In this document: piece after piece, positions 1 to 8,956 of the stretch
Layout: each line of letters opens with the position of its first letter
Numbering within the stretch: the first letter of the stretch is position 1
From: Burkholderia sp. Ax-1719
Lineage (GTDB): Bacteria; Pseudomonadota; Gammaproteobacteria; Burkholderiales; Burkholderiaceae
Length of the DNA: 64,000 bases
Reading direction: 5' to 3'
Assembly: GCF_011753055.1 (NCBI RefSeq)
Contig: NZ_VWWJ01000001.1
Coordinates: forward strand, 992,001-1,056,000
Notes under the pieces: generated by a model
Told to the model about the DNA's origin: nothing
Database searches by the model: none
What the model saw: only the letters and a program-made list of their open reading frames with translations
Position numbers and translations under genes: made by a program

Positions 1-18
1 GCGAACAGCCTTGGACAT
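1..18 (-). CDS. 5' end of a gene leaving the window, possibly a quinone oxidoreductase
   Basis: Only six codons are visible (MSKAVR). An ATG on the minus strand follows an AAGGTG ribosome-binding site at 6 bp spacing. The N-terminus MSKAVR/MSKAIR is common in zinc-independent quinone oxidoreductases of the MDR family, but six residues cannot prove this. The gene runs off the left edge and is transcribed in the same direction as the LysR gene at 211-1125, which could be its regulator. Confidence 0.35.
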
Positions 19-184
19 AGATTCACCTTTCAGTTAGCAGACCGGCGCTACCGGCTATTTCGGCACCGCCATGGAAGCACTGTACTTCTGCGAGAAGGGC
101 GAATAAATATCTCTCGTTCAAACTGATTGTTATGAAAAAATCGAACTGTCTCGGTGGATGCCTGTTTTTGCAGGCGCAGCTGAT

Positions 185-200
185 TGACAATGAATTGTCA
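185..200. promoter_or_regulatory. 16-bp perfect palindrome
   Basis: TGACAAT, a GA spacer, then ATTGTCA. It lies 11 bp beyond the stop of the LysR gene and about 170 bp upstream of the minus-strand start at position 18. It could be an operator for that gene or a small hairpin after lysR. There is no T-run, so a terminator is less likely. Confidence 0.3.
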
Positions 201-210
201 TGCGATTACG

Positions 211-1125
211 TCAATCTTTAAGCCAGTTGTTATCCAGAGTTAAGAAATTGCCGAGCAACCAATCCAGGAATACTTGGACTTGCGGGGACAAATAGCTGCG
301 ACTGGGATACAACAACGAAATCGGGCGCGGTGCCGGTTTTATATTTTGAAGAATTTCTACCAATGCGCCACTGGCGAGATGTTCATCGACGGCAACCCCT
401 GGGGCCTGGATAATACCGAATCCTGCAAGGCCGCATCGGACATAAGCTTTTGACTCGTTGACACTTATTGACCCTCGACTGGTGTGGGTGCGGTCCTCAC
501 CGTCGATTGTGAAATGCCAGGACAGCGGTCTGTTGCTGAGCCCTGAGAGGAAGCTGACTCCCCGATGACTCGGGAGGTCGTCGATGGACTGCGGTGTGCC
601 GAACTCATTTAGATAGCTTGGCGAGGCGCACGTAACCATGATCGCTGTCCCTATGCGTCGGGCAATCATGCTTGAGTCCTGCAGGTCTCCAATTCGAAGT
701 GCACAATCAACCCCTTCTGCGACCAGGTCGACAGCTCGATCCGTTACGCCCAGAATCAGCTCGATCGCAGGGTAAGTCTTGCTGAACTCCATAAGCGCAT
801 CGATGAAACCTTGCTGCGCAAATGCAGCGGGGATATTGAGCCGGACGCGACCTCGGGGTGGCAGGCCTGATCTGCCGAACATTGTCGTCACCTCTGCGAC
901 ATTCTTCAGAATCTCCTCAACACGCTCATAAAAGCTTTCTCCTTCTGGCGTTAAGTTGACTTTTCGCGTTGTCCGTTGAAACAATCGGACGCCCAATTTC
1001 GCCTCGAGCTCCTGGATGGCAACTGTCACCTGCGGACGCCCCATTTCCATCGCGTCAGAGACCTTGGTGAAACTTCCAAGCTCAGCGAGCTTGGAGAAAA
1101 CTCTCATCGATTGAAGAAGTTCCAT
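211..1125 (-). CDS. LysR-family transcriptional regulator
   Basis: 304 residues, the normal LysR length. Residues 1-60 carry the winged helix-turn-helix with the family landmarks MELLQSMRVFSKLAELGSFT and LFQRTTRKVNLT. Residues about 90-290 form the periplasmic-binding-like effector domain. The protein is expected to be a cytoplasmic DNA-binding tetramer responding to a small molecule. The start is the ATG at 1125; no strong ribosome-binding site is seen. Neighbours are a divergent ChaC gene about 410 bp away and, downstream on the same strand, a gene leaving the window. The target is unknown; the adjacent minus-strand gene is the simplest guess. Confidence 0.9.
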   Translation of the reverse strand: MELLQSMRVFSKLAELGSFTKVSDAMEMGRPQVTVAIQELEAKLGVRLFQRTTRKVNLTPEGESFYERVEEILKNVAEVTTMFGRSGLPPRGRVRLNIPAAFAQQGFIDALMEFSKTYPAIELILGVTDRAVDLVAEGVDCALRIGDLQDSSMIARRIGTAIMVTCASPSYLNEFGTPQSIDDLPSHRGVSFLSGLSNRPLSWHFTIDGEDRTHTSRGSISVNESKAYVRCGLAGFGIIQAPGVAVDEHLASGALVEILQNIKPAPRPISLLYPSRSYLSPQVQVFLDWLLGNFLTLDNNWLKD

Positions 1126-1538
1126 ATTTGTTCTCTTAATAGGTTTAATCTAATTTTTTCGATATGTAACGGAAGTTAATATTTCCAGTTTTGTTATGTT
1201 GGCGTCGGATATATATGAGAATAATAGTACATTGTCGAGATGATTGTTTATTTTTTGCGGAACAGTGATTTTTTGAACAGAAGATTTATTGTTCGAAGAG
1301 ATGTGGCTAGTATTTCGTGTATCGGAAGGTTATCTCTCATCCCATTAGCTGGGAGTGCCGTGGCACCGAGACGTGAGCTGCATTGGCTTTTTGATTGCCG
1401 ATGCGTCGCAATTTGGATGTTGCTCAAGGCATGGGCACGCCGGATTGAGGACGCCGTTGCCATTCTAGAAGTTAAAAAAATTCCAAATAAGGAATCTGGA
1501 AAAATAGCTGCACATCTGCTCAATACTTGGAAGATAAT
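1126..1538. other. Intergenic region between divergent lysR and chaC
   Basis: About 410 bp, AT-rich in the first 150 bp, and expected to hold both divergent promoters. Short open frames here on both strands have no protein-like features. No further gene is seen. Confidence 0.5.
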
Positions 1539-2267
1539 ATGAAAGACGAAGGTAAGGAAATCGTGATCTCGGATAAGTCCAGTATCTTGTCGCGCGAGTC
1601 AATTTTGTCCGGCGCCTATCTCAAGTCTTTCGAGAATATCCCAGGTTACACACCGTGGACGCCAGCCCGGATTCAGGATTCAATTGCACACACTTTGGCG
1701 CAACGACCTTGGGAAAAGCACATTTGGATGTTCGCATACGGTTCTTTAATCTGGAATCCGCTGGTAAACGTAGATTGCGTGGAAGTGGGGACCCTTTGCA
1801 ATTGGCATCGCAGTTTTTGTCTGAGAATTGACGCGGGGCGAGCAAGCCTTGATGCGCCGGGTAGGATGCTTGGGCTCGAGGCAGGCGGCTCGACTGATGG
1901 CCTTGCATTGCGTCTCGATGCGGCGAACCTTAGCGAGGACTTGATAGTCATCTGGACCCGCGAAATGGTACTTGGCTCCTACAAGCCGACGTGGGCGCCG
2001 GTAAAATTGCGTAATGGTGAAACAGTCTTCGCGATTGTGTTCGTCGTTGATCCTAATAACATGCAGTATGAGATCAATTCAACTCCCGACTGTGTGGCGC
2101 CTCTCATCGCAAGAGCCGAAGGACCGATGGGGACGAATAGGGACTATGTTCGACTTCTCGAGGATGCGTTAATCAACAACGGCCTCGTTGATGACTACGT
2201 CTCTGATATAACAGCGAAAATCGCCGGTTCGGTGAGCAATGACAGTGGCTTGAGCGAACCGGCTTAA
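1539..2267 (+). CDS. ChaC-type gamma-glutamylcyclotransferase
   Basis: About 242 residues. The family signature FAYGSLIWNP lies near residue 67 and begins the gamma-glutamylcyclotransferase fold; the following Cys-Asn-Trp-His-Arg-Ser-Phe and LGLEAGG segments are also typical of ChaC proteins. The family cleaves glutathione to 5-oxoproline and Cys-Gly in the cytoplasm. The frame stays open to a TTG at 1527, but the ATG at 1539 is preceded by GGAAG at 5 bp spacing and is preferred. The N-terminal extension of about 60 residues is longer than in E. coli ChaC. The gene stands alone, divergent from lysR. Confidence 0.85.
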   Translation: MKDEGKEIVISDKSSILSRESILSGAYLKSFENIPGYTPWTPARIQDSIAHTLAQRPWEKHIWMFAYGSLIWNPLVNVDCVEVGTLCNWHRSFCLRIDAGRASLDAPGRMLGLEAGGSTDGLALRLDAANLSEDLIVIWTREMVLGSYKPTWAPVKLRNGETVFAIVFVVDPNNMQYEINSTPDCVAPLIARAEGPMGTNRDYVRLLEDALINNGLVDDYVSDITAKIAGSVSNDSGLSEPA

Positions 2268-2276
2268 ATGCCCACT

Positions 2277-2300
2277 GGAGGCCTTGCTTCAGGCCACTCC
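2277..2300 (+). terminator. Possible hairpin after chaC
   Basis: GGAGGCCT and AGGCC-A-CTCC arms around a six-base loop, ten bases after the chaC stop. There is no T-run, so an intrinsic terminator is only a possibility. Confidence 0.25.
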
Positions 2301-2460
2301 GAATGGCCGTCGATCTGATGGCGTCAACCGTAGCTCGCTGAAGCAGGCGAAGCTGTCGGCTCAGCGCTGTACTGCCACGCTGGGCCTGATTGTGCTTTGG
2401 AGTTCACCTCGCCGGTGCACTGGGGCATTCCTGATGCGCGCCGTCGCCGCGAAACTTCAC

Positions 2461-2898
2461 TCAGATCTCTGGAGTGTCGTCGTCTGCCGGCGAATGATGG
2501 TTGGCTTCTTCTGCCTGCTTTGGCAAATTTCGCTTGGCCTCAAGCTCGATGAGAAGCTTTTGATTTTTCTGGGCCCAATCATGCAACATCAGCAGTGGTT
2601 CAACAAATGCGTGCCCAAGATCTGTCAGACTGTATTCAACCATTGGTGGCACGATTTGATGGACTTTCCTCTCGACGAGACCATCGCTCTCAAGATCTCG
2701 CAACGTTTGCGTGAGCATTTTCTTTGAGATACCAGATACCGCACGTTGCAGAATCCCGGTTCTTTGCGAACCTGCGCTCAGCGCATGCAGGACGAGCGAA
2801 CTCCATTTCGTAGTGAGTATATCGTGCAACCTGCGAAGTGGGATGTCCTCACCAGTCGAAGCGGGAGGGGGAGGTTGTTGTGACGTGGCAGAAGTCAT
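2461..2898 (-). CDS. HxlR-family transcriptional regulator
   Basis: 145 residues. A proline-rich start of about 20 residues is followed by the HxlR winged helix: KWSSLVLHALSAG, then SGISKKMLTQTLRDLESDGLVER and the wing around YSLTDLG. The family contains small dimeric regulators, often responding to aldehydes, redox stress or drugs. Notably it lacks the early cysteine found in many redox-sensing members. No target gene is obvious: the upstream side is a long region without genes, and chaC converges from the other side. Confidence 0.85.
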   Translation of the reverse strand: MTSATSQQPPPPASTGEDIPLRRLHDILTTKWSSLVLHALSAGSQRTGILQRAVSGISKKMLTQTLRDLESDGLVERKVHQIVPPMVEYSLTDLGHAFVEPLLMLHDWAQKNQKLLIELEAKRNLPKQAEEANHHSPADDDTPEI

Positions 2899-3892
2899 AG
2901 TGCTGTGTGTTACGACGGAACGTTTGATTGCGACGGTGACATCGTGATCAGAATCACCGCTGACGGTATAAATCGGAGCGGTACCTGCACCGTCAGATGG
3001 AAAGTGATTCTTGATTCACTTACCTCTTCGTGTTGTAGGTTTGAGATTCGATCTCAGCCTCGGGCTATCGGCAGAATCCTCTTACTTTCAAGGTTCTAGT
3101 CCGACTCCGAAAAATGATGTAGGAGCCCGGATGGTTCCTACTCCCGCTTTCTGCACAATGTATTCGGCAAACGTACAAAGGATAAATATGCGCGTAGATA
3201 ATTGACTGTTATATAAAAAAGTAACAATCGATGGAGCCTGGTTCTAGTGGCGTTCTGTCACGTCAGATGCTTGGCGTCCGCCCCCAGCTCGTTGCTGACA
3301 AAGTCAAGCTCTACAATGACCGCTAGTCGGTAGACGCCGCTAACCGCAAGCATCGCAAACGACGCTGTGCCAGAAGCCAGGTGCCATCGGCGCTAAGGTC
3401 GGTGCTGGCTGCTGTCACTGCGAGCGGATCGTGCGGCAGGCTGCTGTGTATGAAGAAGAGGTTTATTGCGATACGAGCGGATCGACCAAGCGCGACGTTG
3501 CCCCTTAGCGCGGGCTACAGCAAGCCGTCCCCGGGCAAGGCCTTCTACCACCAATCCGTCGAAGCGAAGTCAGTCCGGGCAGTTCAGGTGACAGGCTTAT
3601 TGATCGATTTGGCCTCGATGCAGACCACCGGTACCGTGGAATGTGCTTCGTGATGGAGATAGAGTGAGCGTGCGACGGCGGGCATCACCGCACGCTGCCA
3701 CCATCTCGATGAGCGGCCCCTTCGCCGGCATGGCTGGCTGGGGCGCAGTGCTGCGGTCACTACGCCCTTATGCCGTCTGTGCGGAAAGCCCGGACTTGCG
3801 CGGGCTTTCCGCGCGAAAGCCAACTGCTGGAGCAGAGTTCGGCGCTGGCCAACGAGCACATGGTGTCTTGCGAGAAAACACGTATTTTGCAA
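2899..3892. other. About 990 bp without a convincing gene
   Basis: Several short overlapping frames exist on both strands, none with a ribosome-binding site or recognisable family. The plus strand from about 3230 to 3650 reads partly protein-like but is interrupted by stops, so it may be decayed coding DNA of unknown origin. Confidence 0.4.
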
Positions 3893-4972
3893 TCACAACC
3901 GGGGCATTCGGCGTGGAATAAGGGCGGTGTAGTCGAGATCCAGGACGATATCGGCATCATGTGTCGCCGAGTCTCGTGGTGACAATTCCACCGAGGAAGG
4001 GTGTTTGTTCCGAATACCCACCATACGGATGCGAAGAGCTCCCATGTCTGAGCGACCGGGTACCTTCCACTTATCCAATATTTCAGTTGCCGCGTACAGC
4101 GTGTCTCCTGCGACAGTCGGTGCGATATGCTTGCCTCCATTGATGGCCAGAAGGCTTGTGATGTTTTCTAGTCCATCGTAGGACAAGGCTCGACAGAGGG
4201 ATATCACGTGACCGCCGTAGACGAGCCTCTGTCCGATGGCGGAATCGCGCATCGCTACGCCATCAAAATGGGCGCGCGCGTTATTCTGGTAGAGGCGGGT
4301 CGCGGACATGTGATCAGCAGACTCGACGGTGACCCCAAGTGGGTGATTAATGCGTTCTCCCACAGTGTAGTTCTCCCACAGGTCTGAGGAACCTGTCATT
4401 TGACACCAGTCTTCGAGTGCATCGCGACTTGTGATTTTCGGATGTGCGACAAGCTGCTCCACCGGTAAGACGGGCATGAAGTCAGGGACATAGCTGGAGT
4501 GAGTTTGTGACGTATAGTCACGCTTTGCGACCATAACCCAACGGATCCATGTGAGAACGTTTCTATCGTTCTGGTTATAGCAAGTCGATCGAACGTAGAC
4601 GATCCCGGTTTTCCCGTTTGAGTTTTCCCGCAGGCCGATGACTGCGCTTTCGCAATGTAGCGTGTCACCGGAAAAAACGGGGTGCAGGAACCTCAACTCC
4701 GCATACCCTAGGTTTGCGATAGCATTTAGAGATATTTCGGGGACCGTCTTTCCGAAGGCTAGATTGAAAACCAGAACATCGTCCAGCGGTCGTTGTGAAT
4801 AACCAAGGAGGCTGGCAGCCGTGTGTGCTGAGTGTTGCGCGTGGCGGGCGCCAGTCAGCGCAATATATACGGAGTTGTCGGCTTCGGTGACTGTCCTGGG
4901 TGTACCATGCTGTATCACCTGGCCAAGCTGAAAGTCCTCGAAAAAATTTCCGCGACGCTCTTTGGTTGCCAT
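3893..4972 (-). CDS. mch: Mesaconyl-CoA hydratase / beta-methylmalyl-CoA dehydratase (Mch)
   Basis: 359 residues, close to known Mch proteins of about 345. The double hot-dog MaoC architecture is recognisable: GNFFEDFQLGQ and PRTVTEADNSVY near the N-terminus, FGKTVPEISLNAIANLGYAE near residue 70, and in the second half ATRLYQNNARAHFD and YGGHVISLCRALSYDGL. Known Mch interconverts (2R,3S)-beta-methylmalyl-CoA and mesaconyl-C1-CoA in the 3-hydroxypropionate and ethylmalonyl-CoA routes. It lies downstream of mct on the same strand (gap about 130 bp), which supports a shared mesaconyl-CoA pathway. No C-C lyase or mesaconyl-C4-CoA hydratase gene is adjacent, so the pathway direction is open. Confidence 0.85.
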   Translation of the reverse strand: MATKERRGNFFEDFQLGQVIQHGTPRTVTEADNSVYIALTGARHAQHSAHTAASLLGYSQRPLDDVLVFNLAFGKTVPEISLNAIANLGYAELRFLHPVFSGDTLHCESAVIGLRENSNGKTGIVYVRSTCYNQNDRNVLTWIRWVMVAKRDYTSQTHSSYVPDFMPVLPVEQLVAHPKITSRDALEDWCQMTGSSDLWENYTVGERINHPLGVTVESADHMSATRLYQNNARAHFDGVAMRDSAIGQRLVYGGHVISLCRALSYDGLENITSLLAINGGKHIAPTVAGDTLYAATEILDKWKVPGRSDMGALRIRMVGIRNKHPSSVELSPRDSATHDADIVLDLDYTALIPRRMPRL

Positions 4973-5106
4973 GAAATTATCCGTTCGGTGGTAGGCGAAA
5001 CGTAGCAGTCGCCTTGCGCATGCTCACAGTGATTTGCATAGGCGAAAAGGTGTTTGTTCTTGCTTTTGTGACGCTGAGTTTTACAACTTAAAAATGGTTG
5101 CGGTCG

Positions 5107-6378
5107 TCACGCAGCAGGATTCCGGCTGACGTAGGAGTTTGGAACAGGAAATAGGGGGTCCTTTTCCGGACCGGCGATAATTCCTGCGTCGTGAAGACGA
5201 CCGACAGCGCCAGAGTCCAGGCGAAGGATCTCGAGCAGAATCTCGTCGGTGTGCTCACCAAGCACCGGAGCAGCGGAGATTTCTGCGCGTTTCGCGTTAA
5301 TCTGGCGTATTGGTGATGAGGCCACGAGATGCGAACCGATGCCTTTAGTCGTGATGCGCGAAAAGATTGGATTTTTCTCGCTCATACGAGGATCGTCTCT
5401 CAGAGCATCTTGTACGCTCTGGTATGGCCCCCAACAAACACCTTGCTCATCGAATCTAGCAGTAACGTCCGCGTAGGTCTTTGTTTCGGTCCAACGCGCG
5501 ATAATCTCGGCGATTTCCTCACGTGCCTTAAACCGATCTCCTTCTTTACTGAAGTCTAGAGAAAGGGTGATTTCGATCTCTCTAAGGGCGTCTTCAATCC
5601 CACATGCGATGACGAGGTTCTTCCATTGATTGCTTGAGATTCCAGCGACAAAAATGCGACGACCATCTCTCGTCGTGAAGTCCTTCCCGAATGCGCCGTA
5701 GAGGAAATTACCGAGTGCCGGTCGGTCCTCATGCAGTAATTCTGCTTCCGTTGCGAGGCCTAGATGGGAAAGCATGGAGAATGCAACGTCTGATAGCGCG
5801 AGCCGTAATTCCGCGCCGCAACCCGTCTTGTCACGCCGACCGACGGCAGCTGCAATTCCAAAGGCGGCTTGAAATGCACATGCGATATCCCATGCTGGCA
5901 GAGAATGATTTACCGGCTCGCCGACATCGGCGTTACCGGTCATGTAGGGAAACCCAGCCGCGCAATTCACCGTGTAATCGACGGCAGTCGACCCGTCTTG
6001 ATTACCTTCGATGGTACAAGTAATCACGTCACTTCTGATGGCGGACAGTGTCTCGTGAGAGAGCCATTTCCCACCAATATTGGTGAGCATCACCCCAGAA
6101 TTGCCGCCAGGCGCCGTAACCAGTTCCTGAACAATTGCTCGACCCTCTGGGCGCCTGATGTCCACCGCCAACGAACGTTTTCCTTTGTTGAGGCCGGTCC
6201 AGTACAAGCTTCTTCCAGCGGGTAAAACGGGAAGTCGCGCATAGTCTATCCCGCCGCCGGGAAGGTCAATGCGGATGACATCTGCGCCAGCTTGCGCGAG
6301 CGTCATGCCTGCAAGCGGCGCTGCGATAAATGCTGAACTTTCAACTACGCGAATTCCAGATAGCAATTCGAGACTCAT
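5107..6378 (-). CDS. mct: Mesaconyl-CoA C1-C4 CoA transferase (2-methylfumaryl-CoA isomerase, Mct)
   Basis: 423 residues, CaiB/BaiF (class III) CoA-transferase fold. Segments typical of Mct rather than generic CaiB proteins include AAPLAGMTLAQAGADVIRID, GLNKGKRSLAVDIRRPEGR, DYTVNCAAGFPYMTGN and RLHDAGIIAGP. Mct moves CoA intramolecularly between the C1 and C4 carboxyls of mesaconate. The start at 6378 follows GGGGAA at 7 bp; an upstream in-frame extension to 6423 is less likely. It sits between a LysR gene and mch on the same strand, suggesting a small LysR-controlled operon. In Chloroflexus this step belongs to the 3-hydroxypropionate bicycle; here a role in C5 dicarboxylate use is inferred. 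Confidence 0.85.
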   Translation of the reverse strand: MSLELLSGIRVVESSAFIAAPLAGMTLAQAGADVIRIDLPGGGIDYARLPVLPAGRSLYWTGLNKGKRSLAVDIRRPEGRAIVQELVTAPGGNSGVMLTNIGGKWLSHETLSAIRSDVITCTIEGNQDGSTAVDYTVNCAAGFPYMTGNADVGEPVNHSLPAWDIACAFQAAFGIAAAVGRRDKTGCGAELRLALSDVAFSMLSHLGLATEAELLHEDRPALGNFLYGAFGKDFTTRDGRRIFVAGISSNQWKNLVIACGIEDALREIEITLSLDFSKEGDRFKAREEIAEIIARWTETKTYADVTARFDEQGVCWGPYQSVQDALRDDPRMSEKNPIFSRITTKGIGSHLVASSPIRQINAKRAEISAAPVLGEHTDEILLEILRLDSGAVGRLHDAGIIAGPEKDPLFPVPNSYVSRNPAA

Positions 6379-6553
6379 ATGAGTTTCCCCAAGTAGGCGG
6401 TCGCCACCATCGTCGGATGGCAATGATTGAACCTGATAGGGAAACTCTAACGATCAAAGCTGATGCGAACAATCAAGCTTATCTACTCGATTGTTCACTT
6501 TTCCAGTTTAATGAGATTCGCCATGCTGGCGATCATGGGGCATGGCGTGAGCC

Positions 6554-7513
6554 TCAGATGTCAAGGTGAGTTCCGTGATCGACTGCTCGCTGGCGCTCAT
6601 CTGGATTAGGAAGTAGCTGCTTTAACAGTTCTACAAGTCGTAATGACGCGGGAGAGAGATTTTGTCCACGAACCGTGATTACCGATACCTGGCGTACTAG
6701 GCTGGGGTTCACGATGCGCATCAAATGAGTTGATTTGTCGATTCGAGTTGGTAGGGCGACCTTCGGAAGTATTGCTGCGCCAAGGCCAGCGCCCGCCATC
6801 GATATTAAAGTTTGGGCCTGCGTGAATTCGTACCGCGTTGAAAACATCAAATTTCTTTCTTGCATCGCAACATCAAGCATACCTCGCAGAGCAGTCGCGG
6901 GGTTCAGTAGCAGAAGAGGCATGTTCGATAGCGTCGCTAGGGATATAGAGCGGCGACTGGTCGTAATGAACCTTTTGGGCACTAGGGCAAAAAGGGGATC
7001 CTCAAGTAAAGGCTCAAAATTGAACTCTGTCGTCTCTATGGCAGGCCCAATACCGAAATCAACCTCACGATTTCGAACGCTATCGAACAATGCCGTCGAT
7101 GTGAGCTCTCTAACAGAAACATCAATCCCCGGATGATCCTTTTCAAAAGCGGCTAGAACCCGTGCCAGACGAGTTTCGGCAACGGTTGGAGAGCAAGAGA
7201 GTGCGACGCGTCCTCGTCGCATATCCGCTGCCTCCTGAATCTTTCGCAAGCCCGATTCGACCTCCAGTAGCGCTCGTTGCGCGCATTCCAGCAGCTGCTG
7301 GCCTTCGGTAGTGAGGCGCACGTTACGTGTCGTTCTGTGAAATAGCGCTACGCCAAGTTGATCTTCAAGTTGTCTTATCTGGGCGCTGACGGCGGAGGGC
7401 GATCTGAACGACTTCTCTGCCGCGAGTCGAAAGCTACTTTCTTCTGCCACCACAAGAAACGTCTGCAGAAGCTTGAAATTGACGTTGGCTGCAAGATTCG
7501 ATTGCGGTTTCAT
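6554..7513 (-). CDS. LysR-family transcriptional regulator
   Basis: 319 residues with an N-terminal LysR helix-turn-helix (FKLLQTFLVVAEESSF, LFHRTTRNVRLTTEG) and a substrate-binding-like effector domain. It is transcribed divergently from the CoA-transferase cluster beginning at 7706 and co-directionally with mct and mch, so it could control either or both. The roughly 190-bp gap to 7706 would hold the divergent promoters. The ATG at 7513 has no clear ribosome-binding site but matches the family's usual N-terminus length. Confidence 0.9.
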   Translation of the reverse strand: MKPQSNLAANVNFKLLQTFLVVAEESSFRLAAEKSFRSPSAVSAQIRQLEDQLGVALFHRTTRNVRLTTEGQQLLECAQRALLEVESGLRKIQEAADMRRGRVALSCSPTVAETRLARVLAAFEKDHPGIDVSVRELTSTALFDSVRNREVDFGIGPAIETTEFNFEPLLEDPLFALVPKRFITTSRRSISLATLSNMPLLLLNPATALRGMLDVAMQERNLMFSTRYEFTQAQTLISMAGAGLGAAILPKVALPTRIDKSTHLMRIVNPSLVRQVSVITVRGQNLSPASLRLVELLKQLLPNPDERQRAVDHGTHLDI

Positions 7514-7705
7514 GCGTGTATACCCTTGTAACCAAAAAGTGGGTCTGCATATGCTTTTTCATTATGCAGCAGCACAGCACAATCGACGCGATAAATGCGT
7601 TTGAACGTCTGATGACACATCCGTAAAGTTGGATGCACCGAAGCGATCGCGGGACGAGAAAGATCAGTTGCCGCGATGCTACAGACAACCAGAAGAGGTC
7701 ATCTG

Positions 7706-8932
7706 ATGAAATCGACAACTGATAGTGCGACGAGCCCGAACGGCCGAGCGGCCTTGGAGGGACTTCGTGTTCTTGATATTGCTACTTTTGTGGCCGCGCC
7801 TTTCTGCGGCACGATCCTGGCGGACTTCGGTGCGGAAGTCATTAAGATCGAGCAACCAGATGGAGGGGATGCGCTTCGTAAATTCGGAACTATCACGGAA
7901 TGCGGAGATAGTCTGGTCTGGCTCAGCGAAGCGCGTAATAAAAAGACGATTACGCTTGATTTGAGAAAACCTCAAGGCGTTGCTCTTTTTAAGGAGCTTG
8001 TAGCGCAGTCTGATGTCGTTCTCGAAAACTTTCGTCCAGGCACGCTAGAGAAATGGGGCATTGGATTCGATGTCCTCAGGGAACTGAATCCACGCCTGAT
8101 TATGCTGCGGATAAGCGCATATGGTCAAACTGGCCCGAAGCGTGGGGAACCAGGCTTCGCTCGGATTGCACACGCATTCTCAGGGCTTTCCTGGTTGGCC
8201 GGTGAAGCGGGCGGCCCGCCCGTCGTGCCTGGCTCAACATCCATGGCGGATTACGTATCCGGGATGTGGGGCGCGATTGGCGTGTTGACGGCATTGCGAG
8301 CACGTGAGCACAGCGATCGCGGTCAGTTCATCGATCTTGGCTTGTACGAATCTGTTTTCCGACTGCTTGACGAAATTGCTCCAGCCTACGCCAAGTACGG
8401 GACCGTGCGAGAACGGATGGGGGCGGACACCATCAACGTCGTGCCTCACAGTCACTATCAGACCGGCAGCGGGGAATGGGTGGCTTTGGCATGCACTAGC
8501 GACAAGATGTTTGAACGTCTCGCGCTCGTGATGGAGCAGCCAGACCTTGCAGCATCTTATCCAACCAGCGCAGTCCGTGTTGCCAATCGCGAGCTGATCA
8601 ACAGCATCGTCGCGGAATGGATGGTTAACCGGACTTTAAGTGAAGTCGTGGAAGCAACGACGGCTGGCGGCGTACCGTGTGCCGAAATCTATTCGATTAA
8701 GGAAATATTCGAGGACGAACAATATCGCGCTCGGAAAAACCTGCTTCATGTCGAAGATGACCGTATTGGCGAACTGGTCGTGCCTGCGCCCATTCCGAGA
8801 ATGTCGGAAACGCCACCAGTGTTCAGGCATACCGGCCGCGCGCTTGGTGAGGACAACGATGCCGTCTATTCGGCCCTACTCGCCATGTCGGCCGAGGACA
8901 TCAAGGCAGCAAAGCGTGCCGGCGTTATCTAA
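7706..8932 (+). CDS. CaiB/BaiF family CoA-transferase
   Basis: 408 residues. Class III CoA-transferase features: LEGLRVLDIATFVAAPFCG, LADFGAEVIKIEQP, ARNKKTITLDLRKPQG, VVLENFRPGTLEKWG and ISAYGQTGP. The conserved catalytic aspartate is probably in the STSMADYVSG segment. The family transfers CoA between carboxylic acids. ATG 7706 has AGAAGAGG about 7 bp upstream; the frame is open to 7676 but that start lacks such a site. It is the first gene of the long plus-strand cluster and could activate the acid made by the aldehyde dehydrogenase just downstream. The substrate cannot be told from sequence. Confidence 0.85.
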   Translation: MKSTTDSATSPNGRAALEGLRVLDIATFVAAPFCGTILADFGAEVIKIEQPDGGDALRKFGTITECGDSLVWLSEARNKKTITLDLRKPQGVALFKELVAQSDVVLENFRPGTLEKWGIGFDVLRELNPRLIMLRISAYGQTGPKRGEPGFARIAHAFSGLSWLAGEAGGPPVVPGSTSMADYVSGMWGAIGVLTALRAREHSDRGQFIDLGLYESVFRLLDEIAPAYAKYGTVRERMGADTINVVPHSHYQTGSGEWVALACTSDKMFERLALVMEQPDLAASYPTSAVRVANRELINSIVAEWMVNRTLSEVVEATTAGGVPCAEIYSIKEIFEDEQYRARKNLLHVEDDRIGELVVPAPIPRMSETPPVFRHTGRALGEDNDAVYSALLAMSAEDIKAAKRAGVI

Positions 8933-8956
8933 AAAATTGCTTATTTCGGAGTTTCT

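Noticed and set aside
1..106. Plus-strand peptide GATGYFGTAMEALYFCEKGE ending at 106
   Set aside because: Looks like a gene's C-terminus, but an in-frame stop lies just upstream and no family was recognised.
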